A program made the translations under genes and the position numbers. 64,000 bases of DNA, from positions 34,820,698 to 34,884,697 of the forward strand of contig NC_080171.1 in NCBI RefSeq assembly GCF_950295315.1, given 5' to 3'. Within the stretch, counting starts at the first letter, position 1, and each line of letters begins with the position of its first letter. Under the pieces are notes generated by a model that searched no databases, was not told the origin of the DNA, and saw nothing but the letters and a program-made list of their open reading frames with translations. Shown here piece after piece: positions 54,109-63,985 of the stretch. This stretch comes from Erinaceus europaeus. Lineage: Eukaryota > Chordata > Mammalia > Eulipotyphla > Erinaceidae.

Positions 54109-54447
54109 AAAAAATAAATATATATATAAATATATATATATTTTAATATTTATTTATTTATTTGCTTATTCCCTTTTGTTGCCCTTGTTTTATTGTTGTA
54201 GTTGTTGTTGATCTCATTGTTGTTGGATAGGACAGAGAGAAATGGAGAGAGGAGGGAGACTAAGAAGGGGAGAGAAAGATAGAAGACTAAGAAGGGGAGA
54301 GAAAGATAGACACCTGCAGTCCTGTTTCACTGCTTGTGAAGCGATTCCCCTGCAGGTGGGGAGCTGGGGGCTCGAACCAGGATCCTTACACTGGTCCTTG
54401 TGCTTAGCGCCACCTGCGCTTAACCCGCTGTGCTACCACCCGACTCC
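54109..54447 (-). mobile_element. A-type SINE in L1, with TSD and internal duplication
   Basis: Tail AT-rich, GTTGGATAGGACAGAGAGAA, GGGCTCGAACCAGGATCC and GCGCCACCTGCGCTTAACCC. TSD TTCAGTGCATTTTTTAA / TTCAGTGTATTTTTTAA, one mismatch. A 27-bp unit starting GACTAAGAAGGGGAGAGAAA is present twice in tandem from 54258. Confidence 0.94.
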
Positions 54448-54674
54448 CTTCAGTGTATTTTTTAATTTGATGTAGCACCATTTATTTAATCTTGTTTTAG
54501 TTTTCCTTGTCCATGGGTTGAGTTTCCAAATATAACTTTGATGTTAAGATCCTTAAGTGTTCCACCAATATGTCCTATTTATTTTATAATTGTATATCTA
54601 ATATCCAGATCTTTGTTCTATTTTGAGATGATTTTGATGAATTTTGTTAAGTGGTAAAGTTGCCCTTTTCTTTC

Positions 54675-54862
54675 TTTCTTTTTTTTAAACTTTCTTATCT
54701 TTACTTATTTTATTTGATAGAGACAGCCAGAAACTGAGAGAGAGGTAAAGAGAGACACCTGCAATCTGCGTCACTGCTTGTGAATCAACCATCCTGTAGG
54801 TCGGAAGCCAGGGGCTTAAACCCTGGTCCTTGTGCATTGTAACATGGCCATCCAGTTGTATT
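54675..54862 (-). mobile_element. B-type SINE in L1, antisense, head lost
   Basis: TTTGATAGAGACAGCCAGAA, AGAGACACCTGCAATCTGCG, GGGGCTTAAACCCTGGTCC and TGTAACATGGCCATCCAG. L1 resumes at TTAACACCATTTGTTGAAG. Confidence 0.85.
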
Positions 54863-56072
54863 AACACCATTTGTTGAAGACATCTGGAAAACTGGGCAGT
54901 TTGGACCCTTTCATTATCTATTAGTCAATTGTACATGTGCGGATATTTTTCTGGGCTCTCAGTTTTGTTCCACTGGTCCAATGTCTATTTTTATTCCAGT
55001 ACCACACTGTTTTGATTATTACTACTTTGTAGCATACACTGAAGTCATAAATAGTTATTCCTCCATTTTTACCCCTTTTCCTCATATTGCTTTGGCTGTG
55101 TGTGTGTGTGTTATGGTTTCACATGGATTTTTTTGATAAGCTGTTCAACTTCTTTAAAATAAGTTATTGGGACTTTGCCTTACTCTATAAATTGCTTTTG
55201 GCATTACAGCCATTTTAATGATGTTTATTCTTCCAGTCCATGGACTGGGAATATTCTTCCATTTTTGTGTGTGTGTGTTCTGTTCTATTTTTTTTAGCAG
55301 TGTCCTATAGTTTTTATTGTAAAGGTCCTTCATCTTTTTTATTAGATTATTAGATTTATTCCCAGGTAGTTTAACATATTGTATTCAATTATAAATGGCA
55401 TTGCTTTAGTTCCCTTTCTCTTACATATCATTTGTGTATGCATGTATTTATGAATATTGATTTTTATATTTGTTCAGATTTTTGCTTTGATGTTGTTTTA
55501 AATTATTGTTGATTCTTTTCCCATTTGCATTAGTCACTTTGAGTGAATAGGTTTCTAGAATGATTACCTCATTGATTTCATTTCCAGTTTGTCTATGTAT
55601 CTTTTCCATATTTTGTATTGTGGCTGCCATAAGTATTATATCTAATTTATTATGTTTTTTAAGTTGATATTGATTTACTGACATTGATGGTACTATCTTC
55701 TCATTATTTCCTTCTCCTTTCCTGTTTAATTATTCTTTTCAGTTGCTGTTGTGTGCCTAGTTCTATCTTACTGCTGATCACCATGCTTCTTATTTTTATG
55801 TAGGACATCTTCTGGTGATTCTCATAAGCCAGAGCTGGTGGTGACAAATTCCTTCATATTTCGTATGGTTGACAAGACCTCTATTTCTCCCTCATATTTA
55901 AAGGATAATTTTGCAGGGTATCTGTCACTGGCAATTCTTATCTTTTAGTACTTTGAATATACCATTAAGCTCTCTCCTTGCCTAGAGTTTGTGATGAGAA
56001 GTCCAATAAAACTCTGATAACTCTACATGTGTATGACAAGTCTTTCCTATCTCTAGAAGCCCCTGCAGTGTT

Positions 56073-56210
56073 TCTTCTTTTCTTTTCTTCTTTTTATTTT
56101 CAAAACACTGCTTGGGTCTGGTATATGGTGGTACTAGGGATTGAACCTGGACTTTAGAGCCTCAGTCATGAGAGTGTTTACATAACCATTGTGCTGACTC
56201 TTCCACCTTG
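56073..56210 (-). mobile_element. D-type old SINE, antisense, with TSD
   Basis: GGTCTGGTATATGGTGGTAC, GGGATTGAACCTGGAC (B box), GCCTCAGTCATGAGAGTG and TGCTGACTCTTCCACC head. TGCAGTGTTT lies on both sides. Confidence 0.85.
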
Positions 56211-56414
56211 CAGTGTTTTTTCTATGTTGTTGAATTTTGATAGATTTATGGTGCTGTGTCTTGGTGTTGGTCATTTTGGAATCAAGAACATATGTGCTCA
56301 CTCTGCTTCCTAGATGCCTATATTCTGAAGATTACCCCATGATAATTTTCTATGATTCCCTTGAAAATTGTCTCTTTCCCCACATCTTGTCCTCTTCCAA
56401 AGGAACTTTTTTTC

Positions 56415-56562
56415 CTTTTATTAACTTAATTTTGTTAATTATTAAAAAAATTTTACCAGAGCACTGCTCAGCTTTGGCTTATGGTGGTATGGGGAACTGA
56501 ACCTTGAGCCTCAGGCAAAAAAGTCTCTTTGCATAACCATTATGCTATCTCCCCCACCCTCA
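56415..56562 (-). mobile_element. D-type old SINE, antisense
   Basis: CAGAGCACTGCTCAGCTTTG, GGTGGTATGGGGAACTGAACC, TTGAGCCTCAGGCA and TATGCTATCTCCCCCACCC head. Confidence 0.88.
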
Positions 56563-56720
56563 AAGGGATTCTTATCATGCTTACATTCAACCTTTGTAGT
56601 GGCTGCTTTCTTCTGTATATTGAAGAAGCATGAATCCTTGTCATATCACCAGGCACCAGGATCTATTTACCTTCTTGGTGAGTCTACCTTAGTGCAGGAA
56701 CAGGTCACTTAGCTTCTTCA

Positions 56721-57050
56721 CCAAATATTTTTCTACCACTATGGTGAATCTTTGTTAGCAGATCAGTGCCCTAACTCCTATGCAGTCATGGGTAAAAGTA
56801 GAGGTATTCTCTTTTCTTGTAGCAAACACTGTTTTCTGCTGCATACCAGCCAGTATAGTGCCTACTGTCACCAGTTGTGCTTCTTTAGTGCTGGTCTTTT
56901 ATCCTATGCATCTTGTCACCCCTAGCTACATGCTTGTTGCTACCCACTTAAGGGTAAAGTGTTTCTTTGGATGTCAGCTATAGTTTGACATGATTCTTTA
57001 AGGTAATTAGTTGTCATTTCTTGTTATTTCGGTGAGTGACTTTGTGTTAG
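56721..57050. other. Unassigned, perhaps 5' L1 or single-copy
   Basis: Mixed composition with CCTATGCATCTTGTCACCCC and CCACTTAAGGGTAAAGTG. The 67-codon frame at 56780 has no recognisable domain. Confidence 0.3.
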
Positions 57051-57051
57051 A

Positions 57052-57773
57052 TGTTACTCCATGGCTGTAGGGAGGTTATGGGGGTGTGGTGGAGCCTGGC
57101 AGGGCTTGACCTGAGAGGTGAGTCCGTCCTGTTAGTCTCTGTCTCTACAGAGGGGTTGAGCAAAAGTTGGGACACAGGAACCTCAAAAGGTTGTCTGCCA
57201 TATAAGACTTCCCTGCCTCAGGGCCAGGCAGTGGCACACTTGGTTAAGCACACACATTACAGTGCTCAAGGACTCAGGTTCAAGCCCCTGGTCCCCACCT
57301 GTAGGGGGAAAGCTTCACAAGTGGTAAAGCAGGGCTGCAGGTGTCTCATTGTTTCTTTCCCACTCTATCTCTCCCTCCCCTCTCAGTTTCTCTCTGTGTC
57401 CATGCAATAATAAATAAAATATTTTTAAAAAGGACTTCCCTGCCTCACAAAACATCCTGAATCTTCCCGCCTCCAGGAGCTGGCATTCCTTAAAACATTA
57501 AGCCTGCTCCACCCTGAATTCCTTTTATTATCTAAATATCAATCTTCTGCTTTGTCTTACAGATGACTAAAGGTCTCCTTCCTAATTTCCCACAGGGTAT
57601 TGCTAATTCTACCAGTTGAATCCCAAGCAACAGTTGCTGGGGAGGTCCATACCATTCCAGGCCCCTTTTGCCTTTCTCCGCCCCTTTGCTTACCATGTAT
57701 GGTATTGTCAAGTCACTTCTGTTTCTGGGTGCCTGGGTCATCTCTCTCTCTCTCACAACGCTAACCCGACACA
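57052..57773. mobile_element. Possible solo LTR with a nested SINE
   Basis: A GC-richer block between old L1 pieces. It begins TGTTACTCCATGGC and ends CTAACCCGACA, so TGT...ACA at its limits. Without the SINE it is about 510 bp. It has TATA-like and ATAAAAGG-like motifs but no clear polyadenylation signal, so orientation is open. No TSD was found. An LTR is the best guess. Confidence 0.35.
57221..57432 (+). mobile_element. B-type SINE, sense, with 15-bp TSD
   Basis: GGGCCAGGCAGTGGCACACTT head, CTCAGGTTCAAGCCCCTGG B box, GTAGGGGGAAAGCTTCAC and CATGCAATAATAAATAAAAT end. TSD GACTTCCCTGCCTCA at 57206-57220 and 57433-57447, perfect. Confidence 0.97.
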
Positions 57774-57784
57774 TGGTCATGACT

Positions 57785-59005
57785 CCTGATAAATTTTGTC
57801 CTTGTTATTAATATATTAAAATTGTAAGATTAGAAAGTATAGTTCTACATCACATCTAACATCAAAGTTCTGTGGTATCCTCACCCTCCCACCTCCCAAA
57901 GATAATCACCACAATTCTCATAAGTCTTACAGTTTGCTTGTGTTGTGATATTTTTTTTTTGGCAACTTCATGGAAATCAAATCTCTAGATTCCATGTATG
58001 AATAAAATTATCTGGTTGTTGTCTTTCATCTCTTTACTTACTTCTCTATGCATTATCACCTACAGTTCTGTATATGTTTGTCCCAAAAGATACAGTTACA
58101 TCTTCTTGGTTGTAGAGTACTATTCTATGGAATGAATATATGTATATGTGTATGTGTATGTGTATGTTTAGTGAGGTGCTTCCATTCTTTGGCTATTGCG
58201 AATAATGCAGACATGAACATAGGGGTTCATGTGTCTCTTCTAATTAGTGTTTGAGTGCCCACTAGATAAATGCTTAAGAGTGGTATTGTTGGGTCATAAG
58301 GTAATTTCATTTTTATTTAAGGACTCTCCATACAGTCTTCCAAAGGACTGTACCACTTTGCATTCCTACCAGCACTGTAGCAGTTCCCTTTTCTCCATAA
58401 TCTCGCCAATACCTGTCATTTCCTGGTTTGTTAATGTAAGCCATTCTCTCAGGTGAGAGATGGTATCTCAGTGTAGTTTTAATTTGCATTTATCTAATGA
58501 TAAGTGAAGTGGATCATTTCTTCATATGTCTGTAGGTCATGTGTATCTCTTATTTAGAAAACTGGTTCATTTTTTTACTGAGTTATTTTACTGTTGAATT
58601 TTTATCCTGATGATCTGCCTCTTGCTGTAAGTGGTGTGTTAAGGTTTCCAACTAATATTATGCTGCTATTAATGTCTCCTATAAAGTTGGTAAGTACTTT
58701 TTTTTTTACATATTTGGGTGCATGCATATTAGGAGCATACATATTCTTGATAGTTATGTCTTCCTGTTGGATTGATCCTTTGACCAATATGTAGTGTTCC
58801 TATCTGTGTCTTTTCATATTCTTAGCCTGAAAATCCTATTTACATATTATAATAGGTATTCTTGCCCTTTTATTTGCATCATTGTCTTGAAATACCTCAT
58901 TGTCAATATAGAGTTACCTTATCCTACTTTTGTTGTAGCCTCTGTGGGTGGGGTGACTAAAGAAGTCAAAGCTATTAATTAGTGAGTTTTTAGTTTTCTT
59001 TTCTT
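57785..59005 (-). mobile_element. Ancient L1, antisense
   Basis: TCACCCTCCCACCTCCCAAA, TTCATCTCTTTACTTACTTC, ACTTTGCATTCCTACCAGCA, GAGATGGTATCTCAGTGTAG then a jump to a linker-type region (AAGGTTTCCAACTAATATTA, AGGAGCATACATATTCTTGA). A (TATGTG)n run lies at 58138-58168. Internal deletions, no frame. Confidence 0.78.
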
Positions 59006-59009
59006 TTTA

Positions 59010-59785
59010 ACAGTTTTTTTTGTTTCTTAAACTTGGGCCTGGAAGTAATGCACCTCAGCTGCCAGTATCCCAATTTGGTGCCAGCCTTGCTGAGCACTGC
59101 TTTTTAGTCCTGAGAATTGCTCTTTTGCCTTTCTGTCCACAAACCACACTTGTCTGTACTCACCTATGGTTTATGTCTCTTTCCCTCCCTCCCTCCCTTC
59201 CTTGCTCCCTCCCTTCCTTCTTCCTTCCTTTCTTCCTTCCTTAATTTCTTCTTTTTCACAGTTGTTTCTCTAGCTGGGACAACCCAGAAGTGGTAAATAT
59301 CAACTGGCAAACTCCCAGTCTGTCCTCAGCCATCCCTAAGTATAGCCTTTTAGTCCCTCTCCCCTTTTGTGTTCACAAGCCCCAAGTCACCTGTGACTTC
59401 ATGAGTGCCAAAGGAATCCTGGTCAGATTTTGTCGAGTTTTCAGGTGATTTTTTTTCCCCTAGTTAACCAAGGAGAGAGAAGTGACTGCTGTTACTCTAT
59501 AGCCACTTCTGTGGAAGTCCTCCAGCTTTGTTATTGTTGCTGTTAATCATTTGTTGGTAAACATGTCTTAGTTTAAAGCTACTTTTCACATTGTATATAT
59601 TAGTTAATTATTTCTACAAATTATGTTTATTATTTATTAATATATTTTATTTCAATTGTATTTGAAATCCTTGATTACCATAAACTATAAAAGTTTTTGT
59701 TAATTAAATAACTTACTTTTTAAAGCTTCTGTTATGGATTTTGAAAAGTGCATTTTTCTTCATAGATCTGTTAAAGTCAAATAGT
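59010..59785. other. Unassigned DNA, possibly 5' L1M, with CCTT tract
   Basis: The part near 59030-59560 (CTCAGCTGCCAGTATCCCAA, GGCAAACTCCCAGTCTGTCC) is GC-richer than its flanks and could be the 5' part of the same ancient L1. I cannot confirm this. A CCCT/CCTT microsatellite is at 59183-59250. Confidence 0.35.
59183..59250 (+). repeat. (CCCT)n/(CCTT)n microsatellite
   Basis: CCCTCCCTCCCTCCC then TTCCTTCCTTTCTTCC, imperfect. Confidence 0.93.
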
Positions 59786-59789
59786 CTTC

Positions 59790-60043
59790 ATTTTTAAAAT
59801 TTTACTTATTGGATAGAAACAGAAATCAAGAATCAAGAGGGTAGGGAAGAGAGAAAACAAAAAAAGACAGAAAGAGTGAGAGAAAAAGAGGGAGAGAGAG
59901 AAAGAGACCATCCTAGAATACTACAGCACTGCTTCACTATCTATAAAGCTTCCCTCTGCTGGTGAGGATCAGGGACTTGAACCTGGGTTCTTGGAGATAG
60001 TAATAACATGTGCTCCACTGGATGTGCCAACTTCAAGCTCCTC
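59790..60043 (-). mobile_element. B-type SINE, antisense, with expanded purine tract
   Basis: TTATTGGATAGAAACAGAAAT, a long GA-rich body, ACTACAGCACTGCTTCAC, GGGACTTGAACCTGGGTTC and TGGATGTGCCAACTTCAAGC head. Confidence 0.85.
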
Positions 60044-60465
60044 CTTGCTTGCTTAATTTGCTTCTCTGTCTAATTCACTGCAGTTTGTTTTAGTATCTTG
60101 TAATCAGAACCTCTATCATCATGTTTTCATCATGAAAACCTGTTTTTTATAAAATATATGATGCCATAATTCATCTATTAGATTATTCATTTGTATTATA
60201 TTATCCACCTATTAGAGTATAATATTTTAAATGTATATGCATTATCTGTATATTGTGATTTGTTTTTGCATGGTGCATTTTAAAATCATTGTTTTTTTAT
60301 GATTTTGTTTTGATTTATTTAGCAAAAATTTACTTTTTTTTTCTTTGATGATTTAGTGGAGGGGCTTACAGTGCAGTTGTTGATGCATGGATACAATTTC
60401 TCATCTCCTGTGATAGCTGTCTGCAAAACACTTTCACCCCCAATTTAAGTCATTTTCCATCCACA
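60044..60465. other. AT-rich DNA, no gene seen
   Basis: Nothing firm recognised. The last part (GTGGAGGGGCTTACAGTGCA, CACCCCCAATTTAAGTC) may belong to an L1 or SINE. Confidence 0.35.
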
Positions 60466-60469
60466 TGAA

Positions 60470-60675
60470 CCAGGAACCCTTCTACTCTGCTGGTGGAAAT
60501 GCAAATTATTCCAACCCCTGTGGACAGTGGTGTTGAAACTTATCAGAATGCTAGAAATGGACCTACCTATGATCCAGAAATTTGTCTACCGGGGATATAT
60601 CCTAAGGAATAAAACACATCCATCTGAAGAGATCTGTGTACACTTATGTTCATAGCAACATGCTTTATAAAATTA
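60470..60675 (+). mobile_element. L1 ORF2 C-terminal fragment, sense
   Basis: ACTCTGCTGGTGGAAATGCA, GAAATGGACCTACCTATGAT, CCAGAAATTTGTCTACCG, GGGATATATCCTAAGGAATA and GTACACTTATGTTCATAGCA are L1 ORF2 sense sequence. Short, with no frame. Confidence 0.82.
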
Positions 60676-60784
60676 AAGAAAAAACAACTTTTTATTCCAG
60701 GTGCTAAGATTTTTTTTTAAAGAACTTTACAAATATTAACACAGGTCTTTAATGCTAATGGGGTACAATTATCATTTAATAAAT

Positions 60785-60968
60785 AAGGAAATTGAGATGG
60801 TGAGAGCTAGCTCACTACTAAGTGTGCACACTTTACTGTGTGTGAGGACCCAGGTTTATCCCCACCCCCAAAACTACATGGGAGAACCCTCGTGTGAAGA
60901 AGTTTCAGGAGCAGTGCAGCAGTGTTGTGGTTCTCTTCTCTGTCTCTGTCTCCCTCTTTAAAATAAAG
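60785..60968 (+). mobile_element. D-type old SINE, sense
   Basis: GAGAGCTAGCTCACTACTAA head, GAGGACCCAGGTTTATCCCC B-box region, AACTACATGGGAGAACCC, AGCAGTGTTGTGGTTCTC and CTCTCTTTAAAATAAA-like end. Confidence 0.85.
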
Positions 60969-61029
60969 GGAGTCTGTCATTGGGGTGGAATTTTGCTAAT
61001 GTGAAGTCCTGGGGGCACTTTGAGCAGGG

Positions 61030-61172
61030 AAGGAGGAAGTTGAGGCTCAGAGAGATTAAATAATTACTCAAGATCTTCTTATAGGTAAGAAACTGACCCA
61101 GAATGAAAACCTAGATAACCCGCCACAGAACTCATGATCTTAACCACTGCACTGTATATTTTCCTCTTATTA
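61030..61172 (+). mobile_element. MIR SINE relic, sense
   Basis: GAAGTTGAGGCTCAGAGAGA, TTAAATAATTACTCAAGATC, AAACTGACCCAGAATGAAA and CATGATCTTAACCACTGCAC then TGTATA. This is the well-known MIR pattern (gaggctcagagaggtta then cttaaccactacgctata) and is clearer than the copy at 15839. Confidence 0.85.
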
Positions 61173-61586
61173 GAGATACAGTACTCAGATCAGAATGACA
61201 GAAGAAAAGAGATAAGCAAGAATATATATGAAACTAGTGACAGCTAAGAAAAACCAATAACAGCCTGATTGCACTTCTGAAACTTTCTAAATGAAATTGC
61301 TATATTAGTTTAGGTGTTCACTTAGCCTCACTCTAATTCTGCTTCTATATCCTATAAGGAGAAGAATCTGTTGACATTTCAGAGTAAAAGAAGGAATTAA
61401 ATGATAAACTTCAGGAGCTTTTCCATTTCAAGCAACAGATATCAACTCAAGGAAATCAAAGTGTCAAAGATATTCCTATATTTTGCCCAATTCTGAGTGA
61501 CATTTTAACTTTCCTTATATATTTATGTGTTGTAAAAATTACTTACATTTTTTTCATGTGATACCAGGGCCCCACAGTTCCCAGAC
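61173..61586. other. Single-copy-looking DNA, no gene seen
   Basis: AT-rich, no repeat or frame of note. Confidence 0.45.
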
Positions 61587-61603
61587 CAAACTCTTCATTC
61601 TTT

Positions 61604-61813
61604 TTTATTATTATTTCTCTTAAATTTTATTTCTTTTGATAGGACAGAGAGAAAGAAATTGAGGGGGAGGTAGAGAGGGAGACAGAGAGACCCTTGCAGC
61701 CCAACTTCGCCACTTGTGAAGCTTTCCTTCTGCAAGTGGGCATTGAAGGCTTAAACCCCAGATCCTTGTGCATGGTAATATGTACACTTAACCAGATGCA
61801 CTTCCACCTGGTT
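61604..61813 (-). mobile_element. B-type SINE, antisense, with 17-bp TSD
   Basis: TTTGATAGGACAGAGAGAAAG, CCCTTGCAGCCCAACTTCG, GCTTAAACCCCAGATCC and AGATGCACTTCCACCTGG head. TSD CAAACTCTTCATTCTTT / CAAACTTTTCATTCTTT, one mismatch. Confidence 0.95.
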
Positions 61814-61844
61814 CAAACTTTTCATTCTTTAAATTGCAGGTAGA

Positions 61845-62008
61845 TAAGCTGGAGATAGAGCTCACTTGGATAATGTGCTACTTTGCTATGTGCAAAAACT
61901 CCAGGTTTGAGCTTGTTTCCCACCTCATTGAAGGAAGCTTCAGCACTATAATCTCTTTCACTTTCTCTGCCTTTCTGTCTCTAGTAAAAATAATAATAAT
62001 AATAATAG
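61845..62008 (+). mobile_element. D-type old SINE, sense, (AAT)n tail
   Basis: GCTGGAGATAGAGCTCACTT head, TGCTATGTGCAAAAACTCCAG then GTTTGAGCTTG, GAAGGAAGCTTCAGCACTAT and an AATAATAATAATAATAAT tail. Confidence 0.85.
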
Positions 62009-62021
62009 TACATCAAATAGT

Positions 62022-62165
62022 GTCAGAAGTAGAGAGAGGCACCACATTATGAAAGCTTCACTTGGTGCTGTGGTTTCTCATGTGGTATCAGAGTTTGACC
62101 CTAGGTGACGCAGATGGCAAGGCACATCCCTTATCAAGTGAGCTAGCTAGTTTCTAGCCAGCCCC
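62022..62165 (-). mobile_element. D-type old SINE, antisense
   Basis: AGTAGAGAGAGGCACCACAT, GGTGCTGTGGTTTCTCATGTG, GAGTTTGACCCTAGGTGACG and TAGCTAGTTTCTAGCCAGCC head. Confidence 0.78.
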
Positions 62166-62249
62166 CCCTGACTTTTGATTATCATTTCTCAGTCTAAAAA
62201 GTGAATTCATGTTATACATTACATTTCCCTAGAATTAAAAATAAATGGA

Positions 62250-62565
62250 GGGACCCATGCAGTGGTGCACCTGGTTAAGCACATAGTAAGAAGTGCAAGG
62301 ACCTATGCAAAGATCTGGGTTAGAGTCCCCGCTCTTCACTTATGAAGGGGAAGCTTTGCAAGGGGTGAAATAAGACTGCAGGTGTCTATAATTCTCTCTT
62401 CTTCTCTATCTACCTCTCCCCTTTCAATTTCTCTCTGTCCTATCCAAGAAAATGGAAAAAAAAAATGGCTTCCAAGAGCAGTGAACTCTAGTAGCAGCTC
62501 TGAGCCCCAGCAATAATCCTGGAGGCAAAAATAAATAAATAAATAAATAAATAAATAAATATAAA
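62250..62565 (+). mobile_element. C-type SINE, sense, (AAAT)n tail
   Basis: GGACCCATGCAGTGGTGCAC head, ATCTGGGTTAGAGTCCCCGC B-box region, TGCAGGTGTCTATAATTC, CTCTCTGTCCTATCCAAG, AGAGCAGTGAACTCTAG and CAATAATCCTGGAGGC. The tail has expanded to (AAAT)n at 62530-62563. Confidence 0.9.
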
Positions 62566-63225
62566 TGGACACAAGGGATTAGCTCTACCTCAGAAAACTG
62601 TCAAATCAGGAAATAAAACTACCAAGATTTTTTTTCCCCTTTAGCCATATTTTTTTCCTGATTTTCCTTGCTAGTTTACAGAAATATTAGCATAAAAGTA
62701 AAAAAGAAGCCATCAGAATAGTTAGTTGTATGATATCAGACACTTTTACTTTGCTTTACACTTATGTTTGTTTTTTTCCCTTCCTTTTCAGAGCAATTGC
62801 TGCTTTTCTCTGTAAACTATAGACAGAAGAGATCTCTAGTATAGCTATTAAGGTATCTGTTTATCTGAACAAAGTCATTCTCCCTCAGATTGCCTTTCAC
62901 TCTATTCTTTTCTACAAAATACAGATTCTTGATTTACCCACCTGTTGTAGTAGACCCAATATGGGGCCATTCATTTAAGGCTTTTCATTAGAGAACAAGT
63001 TTTTATAGTTGACAGGTACTGGCAGGTTGAATGCTTTTGTAAGACTAAATGACACTCCTGAAGGTGTCAACTTTTAAAAACAAGCCCTTATTTTAAGTCA
63101 AGGTCAAAGCTTCTCATATCATACTACCATTCTTACTTAGCCTTAGCCTTTCCTTTCTGTAGACTTTCTGATTCTTATGGCATACAATGACCCATGACTG
63201 TTTTGGGGGTAGGGAGAATTAAAAC
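62566..63225. other. Single-copy-looking DNA, no gene seen
   Basis: Mixed composition and SINE-free. No frame of note. Confidence 0.45.
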
Positions 63226-63227
63226 CT

Positions 63228-63421
63228 TTTAAAAAATTATTTATTTATTATTGAATAGAGACAGAGAGAAATTGAGAAGGTATGGGGGAGATAGAGAGAG
63301 AGAGAGAGACAGACACCTGCAGCCCTACTCTTTCCCCCTACAGGCAGCAACCAGGGGCTTGAACCCAGGTTCTTGCACACTATAGTGTGTGTGCTTTACC
63401 AGGTGCACCACCACCTGGCCC
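63228..63421 (-). mobile_element. B-type SINE, antisense
   Basis: TTGAATAGAGACAGAGAGAA, GACACCTGCAGCCCTACTC, GGGGCTTGAACCCAGGTTC and CAGGTGCACCACCACCTGGC head. About 15 bp of body is missing. Confidence 0.93.
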
Positions 63422-63584
63422 CACAAAACACTATTTTTTATTATGCAGAATAAATAAAGGCAGAGGAGAAAAAGTTCCTTGATAAAAATTATATTAATTT
63501 GCTTTAATGTCCAGGTTTATTAATTGCATGTTTTTCATTAAGTTGGCATAGCCCAAATATCTGCATATTGAATAGTAGTAATAA

Positions 63585-63590
<6 letters not shown>

Positions 63591-63617
<27 letters not shown>

Positions 63618-63618
63618 T
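63591..63618 (+). repeat. (TG)n microsatellite
   Basis: About 13 TG units next to the tail of the antisense C-type SINE. Confidence 0.95.
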
Positions 63619-63800
63619 TGTCTGTTTTTGTCACCAGGGTTATCACTGGCCTTCAGTGTCTGCTCTAAGAATCCTTCTTTCTTTATATATGACAGAGAAA
63701 TTGGGAGGAGAGAGAGAGAGAGAGAGAAAGACACCTGCAGCTATGCTTTATCATTCATAAAGTTTCCCCCATGCAGGTAAGGACTAGTGGCTTGAACCTG
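63619..63800 (-). mobile_element. C-type SINE, antisense, head removed
   Basis: TTTGTCACCAGGGTTATCAC, GACAGAGAAATTGGGAGG, ACACCTGCAGCTATGC, GTTTCCCCCATGCAGGTAAG and GGCTTGAACCTG, where it stops at the B box and a sense SINE begins. Confidence 0.85.
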
Positions 63801-63985
63801 TTTGAGCACACATTACAATGCTCAAGGACCGAGGTTTGAGCCCCAGTCCCTACCTGCAGGGGGAAGCTTCACTAACCGTGAGGTGGGTCTGCAAGTGTCT
63901 TTTTCTCTCTCCCTCTCTATCTCCCCACCCTCTCGATTTCTGGCTGTCTTTATCCAATAAATAAAGATGATATTTTTTTTAAAAA
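63796..63985 (+). mobile_element. B-type SINE, sense, head removed
   Basis: Starts inside the head (CCTGTTTGAGCACACATTAC), then GACCGAGGTTTGAGCCCCAG (B box), CCTGCAGGGGGAAGC, GGCTGTCTTTATCCAATAAA and an A-rich tail near the window end. Joined head to head to the previous SINE. Confidence 0.88.

Larger units (their letters stand above)
52595..56720 (-). mobile_element. Mosaic of ancient L1 copies, antisense
   Basis: Two L1 3' ends follow each other: 52630-52850 and 52861 onward (both contain AAGTTCATGTGTTTTAATTC / AAGTCCATGTGTTTCAGTTC). From 52861 to about 55700 the order is 3'UTR, ORF2 C-terminus and central ORF2 (CCATGGACTGGGAATATTCT near 55238). From about 55700 to 56720 (CTTCATATTTCGTATGGTTG, GGATAATTTTGCAGGGTAT, TTTATGGTGCTGTGTCTTGG) it looks like a more upstream part of old L1M elements. 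Five SINEs are nested inside. No intact frame. Confidence 0.78.
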
